From an uncultured Nocardioides sp. (GTDB lineage Bacteria; Actinomycetota; Actinomycetes; Propionibacteriales; Nocardioidaceae): a stretch of 53,792 nt of DNA. A program made the translations under genes and the position numbers. A model generated the notes under the pieces. That model saw nothing but the letters and a program-made list of their open reading frames with translations, did no database searches and was not told the DNA's origin. The stretch lies in the NCBI GenBank assembly GCA_902805885.1, contig CADCUM010000003.1:1-53792 (forward strand), written 5' to 3'. This document shows positions 1 to 8,567 of this stretch, in pieces (positions within the stretch are counted from its first letter, which is position 1; each line of letters begins with the position of its first letter).

Positions 1-166
1 CCATCTGGGCATGGCGTCCCTCGACACCCGGGTACACCGCCCACACGAGTTCGCGAGCTCAGATGTGGACGACCAGCCGCCTGCCACCCTTGGCGCGACA
101 ACCGGTATTCCTTGCCCTCTCCCCGATCGGACGCTGCTCCGTGCGCCCCGCCTCGACTGGGGACCA

Positions 167-190
167 GGTCGCCCCCGTGAAGGGGCGACC
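167..190 (-). terminator. Hairpin terminator after the subtilase gene
   Basis: GGTCGCCCC (167-175) and GGGGCGACC (182-190) form a perfect 9-bp stem with a 6-nt loop. It begins 4 nt past the subtilase stop codon on the minus strand. There is no U-tract, as is common in high-GC actinobacteria. The bases to its left, 1-166, show no gene I can support. Confidence 0.7.
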
Positions 191-193
191 GGG

Positions 194-1699
194 TCAGCGC
201 CTCTTCTTGGTGAGCGTCAGCGCGTGGACGCAGGCCAGCGCGGCCTTGGTGTCGACCATGCCGAGCCCGGAGTGGATGTCGAACCCGGGGGTCATCATGT
301 CCACCGCCGTCGAGAGCAGGCACTGCTTGACCTGGGCCGGGGTCGCGGCCGGGTTGGCCTCGAGCATCAGGGCCGTGACACCGGCGACGTGCGGGGACGA
401 CATCGACGTTCCCGAGATGCAGAAGTAGCCGGGCGTCTGGATCTCCGCGCACTCCGTCAGGGGAGCGAGCACGGAGGGGGACAGCGCCGCCTCGATGGTG
501 TCGCCGGGGGCCATGACGTCGACCTGAGGGCCAGAGCCGTCAGCCGCGCCGCGGCTCGAGAAGTCCGTGACCTCCTGCCCGGGCACTCAGCCCGAGGAGT
601 CGACCGACTTGCAGGCGGCGCCCACGAGGATCGCCCCGTTGGCGGGGTCGTGGTAGCCGCCGATGGTGCCGGGCTCGGGGCCGGAGTTGCCCGCCGAGAA
701 GATGACGTGCACGCCGCTGTCGACGACGGAGTCGATCATCGCCGACATCGCGTCGAAGTCGGTCGGCTCGCCGCAGTCGAGGCCGAGGCAGTTGGGCTCG
801 GTCGGGAGGAGGCCCCAGGAGTTCTGGGTGATGTCGATGCCGTACTCCTCGCGGTGCCGGATCGTCCAGTCGAACGCCGCCAGCGCGGCCTCCTCCCAGT
901 CGATGTCGTCGGCGATGCCGAACCCGGGCGTCGCCACCCGCATCGAGATCAGGTCGACGCCGGGAGCGACGCCGGCGAGGTCGGGGCCGCCCTGCGACGC
1001 CGACAGGCTGCCGTCGCCGCCGACGGTGCCCGCGACGTGCGTGCCGTGGCCGATCTCGTCCTGCAGCGCCAGGCCGCCGGTGGACTCGGCGTACGTGTCC
1101 CACTGCTCGGCCGAGAAGCCGCTCTGCTGGTAGACCTCCGAGTAGGAGAAGTTGAGCCCCTTGACGACGCGGTCGCCGAAGTCGGGGTGGCCCGCGAAGA
1201 TGCCGGAGTCGAGCACGGCGACGGTCACGCCGTCACCGGTCACCCCGGGACGGGTGGCGGTGACCCGCTTGCCGCCCACCCGCGTCGTGTACGTCGCTGC
1301 CTCGTCGACGCCGAGCGCGTTGATCTGCTCCTTGGAGGCGTAGAGGTCGGTGACCAGCCGGCGCTGCGGCTCCACCGAGACGACTCCGGGCAGGGTGCGC
1401 AGCAGGTCGACGACGGCGAGGTCGGCGGTCACGGCCACGGCGCCGATGGTGGGCAGCTCGATGGCGCGCTCGACGCCGAGGTCGCGCAGCGCTGCGAGCG
1501 TCCCTGCGGGGATGCCCGCGTCGCCGAAGGCCACGATCACCTTGCCCAGCCCTGCGGCGTCCGTCGGGACGGACGTCGTCGCGGTGGTGGTCCCGGGCAG
1601 CTCGGGGCTGGCCCCGGCCGTGCCGGGCACCGACAGCGCGGCGCTGCCGACCGTGAGAGCTGCAGCGAGCGCTGCGAGGCGGCGGGTGGATCCGAGCAT
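194..1699 (-). pseudogene. S8 family subtilisin-like serine peptidase, interrupted by an in-frame TGA
   Basis: Secreted subtilase. The ATG at 1699 follows GGAGG by 5 nt and opens a signal peptide (about residues 1-30), an I9-like propeptide (about 45-120) and an S8 catalytic domain. Asp164 (VLDSG), His218 (GHGTHVAG) and the oxyanion Asn338 (SAGNSG) precede a TGA at 587-589, which is codon 371. The same frame resumes at once and supplies Ser432 (GTSMSSPHVAG), ending at 194. The full frame would be 501 aa. As written, the 370-aa product lacks the nucleophile and would be inactive. The sequence around the stop is CKSVDSSG-stop-VPGQEVTDFSSRG, so one base change from TGC, TGT or TGG would restore it. 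A sequencing error or stop readthrough are alternatives. It is divergent from the ABC-F gene. Confidence 0.85.
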
Positions 1700-1768
1700 G
1701 GTCAACCTCCAGGTCGAGTCGTCGGGGTTCAACGAACCAGGAGCCACGCGGTTACTCTTCGCGGCCAC

Positions 1769-1774
1769 TAGGCT
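1769..1774 (+). promoter_or_regulatory. -10 element of ABC-F gene
   Basis: TAGGCT ends 6 nt before the GTG at 1781, leaving no room for a ribosome binding site. It implies a leaderless transcript and supports the GTG start. Confidence 0.6.
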
Positions 1775-1780
1775 CCCCGG

Positions 1781-3424
1781 GTGGTCGCCACCCTCGTCGC
1801 GAAGGACCTGTCCGGTGGACACGGTCACCGGGTGCTGTTCGAGGGGCTCGACCTCACCGTCGCCCCGGGGGACGTCGTGGGCGTGGTGGGGGCCAACGGC
1901 GCCGGGAAGTCGACGCTGCTGACCCTCCTCGGCGGCGCGGCGCAGCCCCTGGCCGGGTCGGTGGACCTCGCCCCGAGGGACGCGTTCGTCGGGCTGCTGC
2001 CCCAGGAGCACGAGCGCGTGCCGGGGGAGACCGTGGCGCAGTACCTCGCCCGGCGCACCGGAGCGACCGAGGCGACCGAGGCGATGGAGGCGGCGGCCGC
2101 GGCGCTGGGCTCCGACGAGCCGGGGACCGACGACGCGTACGCCGCGGCCCTGGACCGCTGGCTGGCGAGCGGAGCCGCCGATCTCGACGACCGCATCGGG
2201 CCCGTGCTGGCCGACCTGGGCCTCGACGTCGGCCCGGAGGCGTCGATGACGACGCTGTCCGGGGGACAGGCCGCCCGCGTGGCGCTGGCCGCGCTGCTGC
2301 TGAGCCGGTTCGACGTCGTGCTCCTCGACGAGCCCACCAACGACCTCGACCTCGACGGCCTCGCCCGCCTGGAGGCGTTCGTGCACGGACTGCGGGGCGG
2401 GGTCGTGCTGGTCTCGCACGACCGGGAGTTCCTCGCCCGCTGCGTGACCCGGATCGTCGAGCTCGACCTGGCGCAGGGCCAGGTCACCGTCTACGACGGC
2501 GGGTACGACGCGTTCCTGGAGGAGCGCGCGGTCGCGCGTCGTCACGCCCGAGAGGCGTACGAGCAGTACGCCGGGACGAAGGCCGACCTCGTGCAGCGTG
2601 CCCGCACCCAGCGCGAGTGGAGCTCGCAAGGGGTCCGCAACGCGATCAGGAAGAATCCCGACAACGACAAGATCCGACGCAAGGCCGCCACCGAGTCCTC
2701 GGAGAAGCAGGCACAGAAGGTGCGGCAGATGGAGTCGCGGATCGCTCGGCTCGAGGAGGTGGAGGAGCCCCGCAAGGAGTGGCTCCTGCAGTTCGACATC
2801 GCCGCCGCGCCGCGGGGGAGCTCGGTGGCCGCCACCCTCAACGAGGCCACGTGCCGCCTGGGGGACTTCCGGCTCGGACCGGTCTCCGCGCAGGTCAGCG
2901 CCGGCGACCGGATCGGCATCACCGGCCCCAACGGTGCCGGCAAGACCACGCTGCTCCGCCTGCTGCTCGGCCACACGGCTCCCGACACCGGCTCCGCGTC
3001 GCTCGGCGCCTCGGTCGCCGTCGGGGTCATCGACCAGGCCCGCACCAGCCTCGCCGAGGGCCTCCCGCTCGGTGACGCGTTCGAGGCGTCCGTGCCGCGG
3101 ATGACGCAGGCCGAGGTGCGGACCCTGCTGGCCAAGTTCGGGCTCAAGGCCGACCAGGTCACCAGCGAGGTCGGACGCCTCTCCCCGGGCGAGCGCACCC
3201 GCGCCGCGATGGCGCTGCTGCAGGCGCGGGGGGTGAACCTGCTGGTCCTCGACGAACCCACCAACCATCTCGACCTGCCGGCGATCGAGCAGCTCGAGCA
3301 GGCGCTGGCGTCGTACGACGGTGCACTCCTCCTCGTCTCCCACGACCGCCGGCTCCTGGAGAACGTCCGTCTCGACCAGCGGTGGGACGTCCACGACGGC
3401 CGGGTCGTCGTACGCCACGTCTGA
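1781..3424 (+). CDS. ABC-F family ATPase (ribosome-associated type)
   Basis: Soluble protein of 547 aa with two tandem ABC ATPase domains and no membrane segments, which is the ABC-F architecture. ABC-F proteins act on the ribosome rather than as transporters. Domain 1 has Walker A GANGAGKST (37-45), signature LSGGQ and Walker B VVLLDEPTNDLD. Domain 2 has GPNGAGKTT, a variant signature LSPGE and LLVLDEPTNHLD. Between them lies a charged Arg/Lys/Glu-rich linker of about 80 residues, the P-site tRNA interaction motif region. The closest subtype (EttA, Uup or antibiotic resistance) cannot be fixed by eye. It is monocistronic and divergent from the broken subtilase gene. Confidence 0.9.
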   Translation: MVATLVAKDLSGGHGHRVLFEGLDLTVAPGDVVGVVGANGAGKSTLLTLLGGAAQPLAGSVDLAPRDAFVGLLPQEHERVPGETVAQYLARRTGATEATEAMEAAAAALGSDEPGTDDAYAAALDRWLASGAADLDDRIGPVLADLGLDVGPEASMTTLSGGQAARVALAALLLSRFDVVLLDEPTNDLDLDGLARLEAFVHGLRGGVVLVSHDREFLARCVTRIVELDLAQGQVTVYDGGYDAFLEERAVARRHAREAYEQYAGTKADLVQRARTQREWSSQGVRNAIRKNPDNDKIRRKAATESSEKQAQKVRQMESRIARLEEVEEPRKEWLLQFDIAAAPRGSSVAATLNEATCRLGDFRLGPVSAQVSAGDRIGITGPNGAGKTTLLRLLLGHTAPDTGSASLGASVAVGVIDQARTSLAEGLPLGDAFEASVPRMTQAEVRTLLAKFGLKADQVTSEVGRLSPGERTRAAMALLQARGVNLLVLDEPTNHLDLPAIEQLEQALASYDGALLLVSHDRRLLENVRLDQRWDVHDGRVVVRHV

Positions 3425-3487
3425 GCGAGGAGCGCTGCCGCGGAGCGGTCCCGCCACGCGGAGTCGACACCGGTCCCGGCGCGGCGA

Positions 3488-4471
3488 ATGATGGGACCGG
3501 TGACGCCGAGCCCGGATGGACGCACCCGCACGGACGCCGACGACGCGGCCGGTCCGGCGGAGCTGTCAGCGAGGAGCTGGCGCCAGGTCCTGCGGCGGTC
3601 GGCGGCCCACGTGGTGGACGCACGTCTGCCCATCCTCAGCGCCGGGGTCGCGTTCTTCGCGATCCTGTCGGTGGCGCCCGTGCTGGTGACGGCGCTGTCC
3701 GTGTACGGCGCGCTCAACACGCCGGCCCAGGCGCGGAGCCAGCTGTCCCGCGTGGCCGAGGTGCTGCCCCCGCAGGTGCAGGCTCTCGTCACCGACCAGC
3801 TGACCACCATCACCACCGCGTCGTCGGAGGTGCTGACCGCGCGGGGCCTGGCCGGGCTCGCCCTCGCCCTCTGGACGGCCACGACGGCGATGGTCGCGCT
3901 CATCGACGCACTGACCGTCGCCTACCACGAGACCGAGACCCGGAGCTTCCTGCGGCGCACGCTCCTCGGCCTGCTGATGGTGCTCGTCGGGGCGCTGCTG
4001 CTGGGCGCGGTGATCGCTCTCACGGGGGTCGTCGCCCGGACGATCGCCGGGTCGCCGGGCTGGGTCCGCGCGGCTGCGGAGGTCGCCGTCTGGCCTGCGC
4101 TGGCAGCGCTGATGTGCGCGACGCTGGCGGTGCTCTACCGGTTCGCCCCGGACCGCAGGGAGCCGCGGTGGCGGTGGACGAGCTGGGGGGCCGCGGGCGC
4201 GACACTCCTGTGGGCGGCCACGTCCGCGGCGCTGTTCGCGTACGTGCAGAACCTCGGCACCTACGGGACGACGTACGGCTCGCTGGCGGGGGTGGCCATC
4301 AGCATGTTCTGGCTCTGGCTGACCGTCCTGCTCGTCGTGCTGGGCGCGGCGGTCAACGGCGAGTCGGAGCGGCAGACCGAGCGCGACTCCACGGTCGGTC
4401 CCGACCGGCCGCTGGGGCAGCGCGGCGCGGTGGTCGCCGACAGCACGCCGGCCCACCTGCATCGGCGCTGA
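3488..4471 (+). CDS. YihY/virulence factor BrkB family membrane protein
   Basis: Integral membrane protein of 327 aa with about six hydrophobic segments. The family signature is visible near residues 45-60 (LPILSAGVAFFAILSVAP) and in the segment GTYGTTYGSLAGVAISMFWL, typical of YihY/BrkB proteins. The molecular function of the family is unsettled. The N-terminal 30 residues and the C-terminal tail of about 45 residues are hydrophilic. ATG codons lie at 3488 and 3491. A GTG at 3500 is an alternative start, because AATGAT ends 7 nt before it, matching the leaderless spacing of neighbouring genes. Confidence 0.88.
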   Translation: MMGPVTPSPDGRTRTDADDAAGPAELSARSWRQVLRRSAAHVVDARLPILSAGVAFFAILSVAPVLVTALSVYGALNTPAQARSQLSRVAEVLPPQVQALVTDQLTTITTASSEVLTARGLAGLALALWTATTAMVALIDALTVAYHETETRSFLRRTLLGLLMVLVGALLLGAVIALTGVVARTIAGSPGWVRAAAEVAVWPALAALMCATLAVLYRFAPDRREPRWRWTSWGAAGATLLWAATSAALFAYVQNLGTYGTTYGSLAGVAISMFWLWLTVLLVVLGAAVNGESERQTERDSTVGPDRPLGQRGAVVADSTPAHLHRR

Positions 4472-4493
4472 CGCTGCACCTGACGAGCAGCGT
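4471..4493. terminator. Hairpin between convergent genes
   Basis: ACGCTGC (4471-4477) and GCAGCGT (4487-4493) form a 7-bp stem with a 9-nt loop. It sits between the 3' ends of the YihY gene and the GNAT remnant, where it could end transcription from either side. Confidence 0.45.
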
Positions 4494-4501
4494 GGGCCCG
4501 C

Positions 4502-4770
4502 TCAGAGCTCGCGCACGGTGAACAGCGTGGTCCCGCGGACGGGGTCCGCCTCGGTCCGGTCGGTCTCGGTGAAGCCGAGCTCGGCCAGCACCCGGCGGGA
4601 GGCGAGGTTCCGGTCCCAGACCGTGGCCCACAACCGTTCGCGCCCGGACGACCTCGCCCACTCGAGGACAGACCAGGACGCCTCGGTCGCGTAGCCGGCC
4701 CACAGCTCGCGCTGGACGGCAGCCTCTCGACCGCCCACGGCCGCAAGGTCAGGCGGGCGGTCTCGAGCAC
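4502..4770 (-). pseudogene. GNAT N-acetyltransferase remnant (internal deletion with frameshift)
   Basis: A GTG at 4770 begins VLETARLTLRPW, the first strand of RimJ-type GNAT enzymes. Within about 15 codons the reading frame is lost. A different frame then carries the C-terminal third of the fold: ELWAGYATEASWSVLEWA (acetyl-CoA-binding helix region) and NLASRRVLAELGFTETD, ending at 4502. A normal family member has about 170-180 aa, so roughly 90 central residues are missing. It starts 2 nt after the SGNH hydrolase stop and was probably the second gene of that operon. A 78-aa ORF (4502-4738) could still be translated, but it lacks half the fold. Confidence 0.75.
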
Positions 4771-4772
4771 GA

Positions 4773-6197
4773 CTAGCGGACCACGCGGACGCGCTTGGTC
4801 ACCCGTACGACGCGGGCGGCCTTGTCGCGGTAGACGATGCGGAGCTCGGTGGCGCCGGCCCGGCGTGGGCGGATCACCAGGCGCTTGGTCCCGCGGTCGC
4901 TGCGGCGCAGCTTGCGGGTCAGCACCTTGCGGTCGTGCGTCACGTCCCGCACGACCACGGTCCCGCGCGGTCGTGACCCGTCCGAGAGCCTGACCGCCAC
5001 GCGGAGGCGGACGCGGTCGCCCACCTGCACGCGGTCGGGGTCGAGCCGGACGCGCAGCCTCGCCCGCACGGCCTCCGACCCCGGCGTGGCCCCGAACGTG
5101 CCTCGGGTCAGGAGCAGGTCGGCGTACGCCGTGTGGCCGAGGCGGTTGGGGTGGTAGAAGACCTCGATGGCGTTGCCGTCGCCGATCTGGTTGATCCAGC
5201 GGGCCGGGTTGCCCATCGGTGTCGAGGCGTCGGGCTCGTGGCCCGCGAACTTCTGCGGCACACCGGCGAGGAACGTCATCTGGCCCGGGTGCCCGGCGTT
5301 GGCGCGGGGCACGATGGCCGCGATGGCGGCGTTGCCCTCGTCGACGAGCGCCCGCACCTGGTCGCCGGCCGGGTAGCCGGGCGGGTCCGACAGGGTGAAG
5401 TCGTTGTCGACCTGGAGGTAGGGGTAGCCGAGCTGCACCAGCTTGGCGTCGTCGCGCAGGCCGTGGGCGCGCAGCCCGGCGATCGCGGCCAGGCCGCGCT
5501 CCTGGATCGTCGGGAGCAGCGCCCGGGCGGCGTCGACCCGGGCCTTGCAGCCGCTCGACGTGCGGGTGAGGGGCACGAAGCAGTTCTGCACGATCGAGGC
5601 GAAGCCGGCGTCGTTGCCGCCGAGGGTGAACAGGACGAGGTCGACGTCGGGGGTGACGAAGTCGGCCTGCGGGCGCAGGTGGCGGGTGCACTCGTAGGTG
5701 GTGAGCGCGGGGGTCACCGAGGTGGCGCGGTAGGTCCAGAACTCCTCGGTCGGGAAGGCCCGGGTGTTGCAGGGGTCGCGCTGGGCGAGGCCGGCTTCGG
5801 CCTGTGCGGGGGTGGTCACCCCGGCGGGGGTCGGCTCCACCTTGTTGGCGGTGTCCATCCGTCGCGGGTTCGTGACGTCCGCGGTGACTCCGCCACTGCA
5901 GGCGTGGTTGACCAGTCGCACCTGCTGACCGCCGGCGCGGAGGGCCGCGGCGTACTTCTCGCCCCAGTTGACCTTGCTGCGCAGGCACCCGGCCGGGCCG
6001 TAGGTCTGGGCGGCGCCGCTGTCGTCCGTCGCGCCGTTGCCGGCGGAGTAGGAGTCGCCCAGGACCAGGATGTCGAGGACGTCGTCCGCGGCAGCCGGAG
6101 CGGCGTCGGCGGTGCCCGTGCCGAGGGGGAGCAGCGCACTCGCGAGCAGGGCGCCGGCGGTGGCGAGGAGTGCTGGTCGGGCCGGACGAGATGGCAT
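4773..6197 (-). CDS. Secreted SGNH/GDSL family hydrolase with C-terminal Ig-like domain
   Basis: 474 aa. A signal peptide (about residues 1-33, ending TADAAPAA) precedes an SGNH esterase/lipase domain. Block I is LVLGDSYSAGNG with the nucleophilic Ser, block III is LGGNDAGF, and block V is HPNRLGHTAYA. Several Cys residues probably form disulphides outside the cell. From about residue 375 there is a beta-rich Arg/Val-rich domain resembling an Ig-like or carbohydrate-surface module. The substrate, probably an extracellular ester or lipid, is unknown. The ATG at 6197 has a GAAAGG about 10 nt upstream. The gene is divergent from the TupA-like gene. Confidence 0.9.
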   Translation of the reverse strand: MPSRPARPALLATAGALLASALLPLGTGTADAAPAAADDVLDILVLGDSYSAGNGATDDSGAAQTYGPAGCLRSKVNWGEKYAAALRAGGQQVRLVNHACSGGVTADVTNPRRMDTANKVEPTPAGVTTPAQAEAGLAQRDPCNTRAFPTEEFWTYRATSVTPALTTYECTRHLRPQADFVTPDVDLVLFTLGGNDAGFASIVQNCFVPLTRTSSGCKARVDAARALLPTIQERGLAAIAGLRAHGLRDDAKLVQLGYPYLQVDNDFTLSDPPGYPAGDQVRALVDEGNAAIAAIVPRANAGHPGQMTFLAGVPQKFAGHEPDASTPMGNPARWINQIGDGNAIEVFYHPNRLGHTAYADLLLTRGTFGATPGSEAVRARLRVRLDPDRVQVGDRVRLRVAVRLSDGSRPRGTVVVRDVTHDRKVLTRKLRRSDRGTKRLVIRPRRAGATELRIVYRDKAARVVRVTKRVRVVR

Positions 6198-6286
6198 GGG
6201 GTCGTGCCTTTCGGGGTCGGCTGGTGGTGCCTGTCACAACGAGACGCCGGCTCGGACGTTACCAACCGGTCGCTTTCGCGGTCGGG

Positions 6287-6292
6287 CAGGAT
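6287..6292 (+). promoter_or_regulatory. -10 element of TupA-like gene
   Basis: CAGGAT ends 6 nt before the GTG at 6299 and decides that start over upstream in-frame codons that would run into the divergent gene. Confidence 0.45.
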
Positions 6293-6298
6293 GCACGC

Positions 6299-7222
6299 GT
6301 GATCGCCTTCGTGAGCAGCCGGCAGGCGGCCCCCCGCCCCGTGGCGTGGCGTCAACGCAGCCGGATGGTCCGCGGGTGGCGGCTCTGGCGCACCCGCCGC
6401 CCGCGCACGTTCAACGAGAAGGTCCGCTACAAGATGCTGCGTGACCACCGGCAGCTGATGGTGACGTTCTCGGACAAGGTCGCGGTCCGGCAGCACGTCG
6501 CCGGCCTCGTCGGGGCGGACGTGCTGCCGCGGGTGCTCCACGTCCTCGACGACCCGCGGGACCTCGCCCGGGTCGCTCTCCCGCCGGCGTACGTCCTGAA
6601 GCCCACGCACGGCAGCGGGGCGGCGGTCCTCGTCTCGGACGCCGCCGGCCCCGAGGCTCGGCTTCCCGCCCGCCAGCACAGCTGGACCTACCGGCACGTG
6701 CGACCCGAGGCGGCGCCGGTGGACTCCCTCGTCGGGATCGCGGACTTCTGGCTCTCCCGGCTCTACGGCCAGGGACCCAACCGCGAGTGGGCCTACGGGC
6801 ACGTGCCGCGACGCCTGGTCGTCGAGGAGCTCCTGGTCGGTGCCGACGGCGGGGTCCCGGACGACTACAAGTTCTTCGTCTTCCACGGGACGTGCCGCTA
6901 CGTCCAGGTCGACCGCGGTCGGTTCGACCGGCGTACCCAGGACTTCTTCACGCCCGGCTGGGACCACGTCGAGCTCAGCGGGGGACACCCCTGGGCCGAC
7001 CCGGTGATCCCCCGGCCGCGGCGCCTCGAGGAGATGGTCGGGCTCGCCGAGCGGCTGGGCGCGGGGACCGACTTCGTCCGCGTCGACCTCTACGACCTGC
7101 CTGACCGGGTCGTCTTCGGGGAGCTGTCGAGCTTCCCGGCCGGCGGCGACAGCCCCTTCGAGCCCGAGTCGTTCAACGCCGAGTTCGGCCGGCACTGGGA
7201 CCCGCCGCGCCGCTACCGCTGA
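6299..7222 (+). CDS. TupA-like ATP-grasp family protein
   Basis: 307 aa matching the ATP-grasp family named after teichuronopeptide synthesis protein TupA, commonly found with cell-surface glycan genes. Visible features are the N-terminal FNEKVRYKMLRDHR block, the ATP-binding segment YVLKPTHGSGAAVLV, DDYKFFVFHG, and a metal/ATP-binding C-terminus with FVRVDLYD, FGELSSFPAGG and the terminal FGRHWDP block. It probably joins a carboxylate to an amine or hydroxyl, but its substrate is not readable. Its stop overlaps the convergent DUF6434 gene by 10 nt. Confidence 0.85.
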   Translation: MIAFVSSRQAAPRPVAWRQRSRMVRGWRLWRTRRPRTFNEKVRYKMLRDHRQLMVTFSDKVAVRQHVAGLVGADVLPRVLHVLDDPRDLARVALPPAYVLKPTHGSGAAVLVSDAAGPEARLPARQHSWTYRHVRPEAAPVDSLVGIADFWLSRLYGQGPNREWAYGHVPRRLVVEELLVGADGGVPDDYKFFVFHGTCRYVQVDRGRFDRRTQDFFTPGWDHVELSGGHPWADPVIPRPRRLEEMVGLAERLGAGTDFVRVDLYDLPDRVVFGELSSFPAGGDSPFEPESFNAEFGRHWDPPRRYR

Positions 7223-7779
7223 TCGCGGCCGTGCGGCCGCGGCGCGTCGCGGTGCGCCCACCAGGCGGCGAGGAGCGCCTCCCTGTCGCCGTGCGGATGA
7301 GCCTGCCGCCACGCGCGGGTGAAGCGGTTGTACTCGAACTGCGGCGCGATCTCGTCCGGCCCGCGGTCCCGGGTGGCGTGCCAGTGGGCGACGACCTCGT
7401 CGAGGGTCACCCCTCCGGTGGAGATGAACGCCCGCATCGGGCCGTCGAAGCGGAAGCCGGGGCCGATCACCGCCTCGAGGTGCGCGCGCAGCTGCTGGGT
7501 GCACCGCTGGCCCGGCGGCAGCACCGTGGTGCCGTCGAGCGAGTCGGGCAGGGGTGGTGCCGCCGCGCGGGAGGTGCGCTCGGCCGGCGTCGCGCGCCGA
7601 CGGCCCGCCAGGACGTCGGCCAGGCGCTCGGTGAGCTCCGGCTTGGACCCCGCCGTGCTGACCCGGAGCGTGCGGGCGAGCTGCACGAGCTCGGAGCGGA
7701 GCCAGTACCACCGGCGCAGCTCGTCCTCGGACGTGATCGTCTCGACCGGGGGACGGGTCGGCGCGTCGGACGTGGTCAT
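7213..7779 (-). CDS. SAP-like / DUF6434 domain protein
   Basis: 188 aa. The N-terminal part (about residues 15-60, DELRRWYWLRSELVQLARTL...SKPELTERLADVL) is a SAP-like helix-extended loop-helix of the kind that binds nucleic acid. The C-terminal part has the DUF6434 pattern: FISTGGVTLDEVVAHW and FEYNRFTRAW near the end. The function is not established. The ATG at 7779 is preceded by CATGCT with 6 nt between. Convergent with the TupA-like gene. Confidence 0.8.
   Translation of the reverse strand: MTTSDAPTRPPVETITSEDELRRWYWLRSELVQLARTLRVSTAGSKPELTERLADVLAGRRRATPAERTSRAAAPPLPDSLDGTTVLPPGQRCTQQLRAHLEAVIGPGFRFDGPMRAFISTGGVTLDEVVAHWHATRDRGPDEIAPQFEYNRFTRAWRQAHPHGDREALLAAWWAHRDAPRPHGRDQR
7225..7240. 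terminator. Hairpin in overlapping convergent gene ends
   Basis: GCGGCC (7225-7230) and GGCCGC (7235-7240) form a stem around GTGC. It lies within the last codons of the DUF6434 gene and just after the TupA-like stop, so it could act on both transcripts. The stem is short. Confidence 0.35.
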
Positions 7780-7785
7780 GGCCGC

Positions 7786-7791
7786 AGCATG
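7786..7791 (-). promoter_or_regulatory. -10 element of DUF6434 gene
   Basis: CATGCT on the minus strand ends 6 nt before the ATG at 7779. It suggests this gene has its own promoter although it lies 32 nt behind the DUF2071 operon. Confidence 0.4.
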
Positions 7792-7811
7792 GCGGGTGGC
7801 ACCGACACCGG

Positions 7812-8567
7812 TCACGGGCGCCGGGGCCGCGAGGCGTTCCCGGGGAGGCCGAAGTCGGTCCGCACCCCGGGGCTGAACGCGACGTGGTCGGGCGCGCGTC
7901 CGGCGAGACCGGGCAGCCCCACCGATGCCATCAGCTCGTCGTCCAGCGAGAGCACCTCCGCGTCGTGGACGGGCCACGCCTCGTGGCGGTTGGGCACGTA
8001 CGACGTCCGGCCCCACGCCCGCACGTGCAGTCCCCAGCGCGCGCTCACGAAGTCGTCGAGCTCGGTGCTCCGACGCCGGGCCCCCGAGCGCACCACGACC
8101 CTGCTCGTGGCGCGGGCACCCGGCCGGCGGAGCCGCGCGTCGTACGTGTGCACGTCGCCGTCGCGTGCGTAGCGCATCCGCGCCCAGCGGTAGGGCAGGC
8201 CGAACGCGATGCGCGCCCCCGCCACCACCGCGGCACGGTCGGCATCGAGGCTGAGGAAGACGATGCCCCGACGTCCCGTGGCATCGACGGAGTAGAGACG
8301 GACGTTGGTCTCCAGGAACGAGCCCAGCCAGGGGACGCCTGGTCCCCGCCCGATGCCCGCACCGACCATCCGGAACGGGATGAGGCCGACGTACGTGAGG
8401 CCGTGGAGCGTGTCCGGACGGACCCCCGGCGGCATCCGGTGGGCGACGTCCTCCGGGCGCACCGCCCAGTGCAGGAAGGTCAGGTCCCGCCAGCTCTGGT
8501 TCATCATCACCGGACCGGACAGCCTCGGCGGCTCGGCCGAGACGGGTTCGACCCCGGCGTCGCTCAC
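7812..8567 (-). CDS. DUF2071 (YqjF-like) family protein
   Basis: 251 aa, full-length DUF2071 protein. The family hallmark is visible at the N-terminus: QSWRDLTFLHWAV, then PEDVAHRMPPGVRPDT and TYVGLIPFRM, with FLETNVRLYSVD and IVFLSLDADR in the middle. The biochemical role is unknown. The GTG at 8567 overlaps the stop of the upstream 106-aa gene as GTGA, so translation is probably coupled. Third gene of the thioesterase operon. Confidence 0.88.
   Translation of the reverse strand: MSDAGVEPVSAEPPRLSGPVMMNQSWRDLTFLHWAVRPEDVAHRMPPGVRPDTLHGLTYVGLIPFRMVGAGIGRGPGVPWLGSFLETNVRLYSVDATGRRGIVFLSLDADRAAVVAGARIAFGLPYRWARMRYARDGDVHTYDARLRRPGARATSRVVVRSGARRRSTELDDFVSARWGLHVRAWGRTSYVPNRHEAWPVHDAEVLSLDDELMASVGLPGLAGRAPDHVAFSPGVRTDFGLPGNASRPRRP

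Noticed and set aside
587..589. TGA as selenocysteine codon in the subtilase
   Set aside because: No SECIS-like hairpin is apparent after the codon, subtilases do not use selenocysteine, and the position is outside the catalytic residues.
11..1771. A 586-codon open frame on the plus strand
   Set aside because: Antisense to the subtilase, whose catalytic motifs are clear. The translation is Arg/Gly/Val-rich with no domain.
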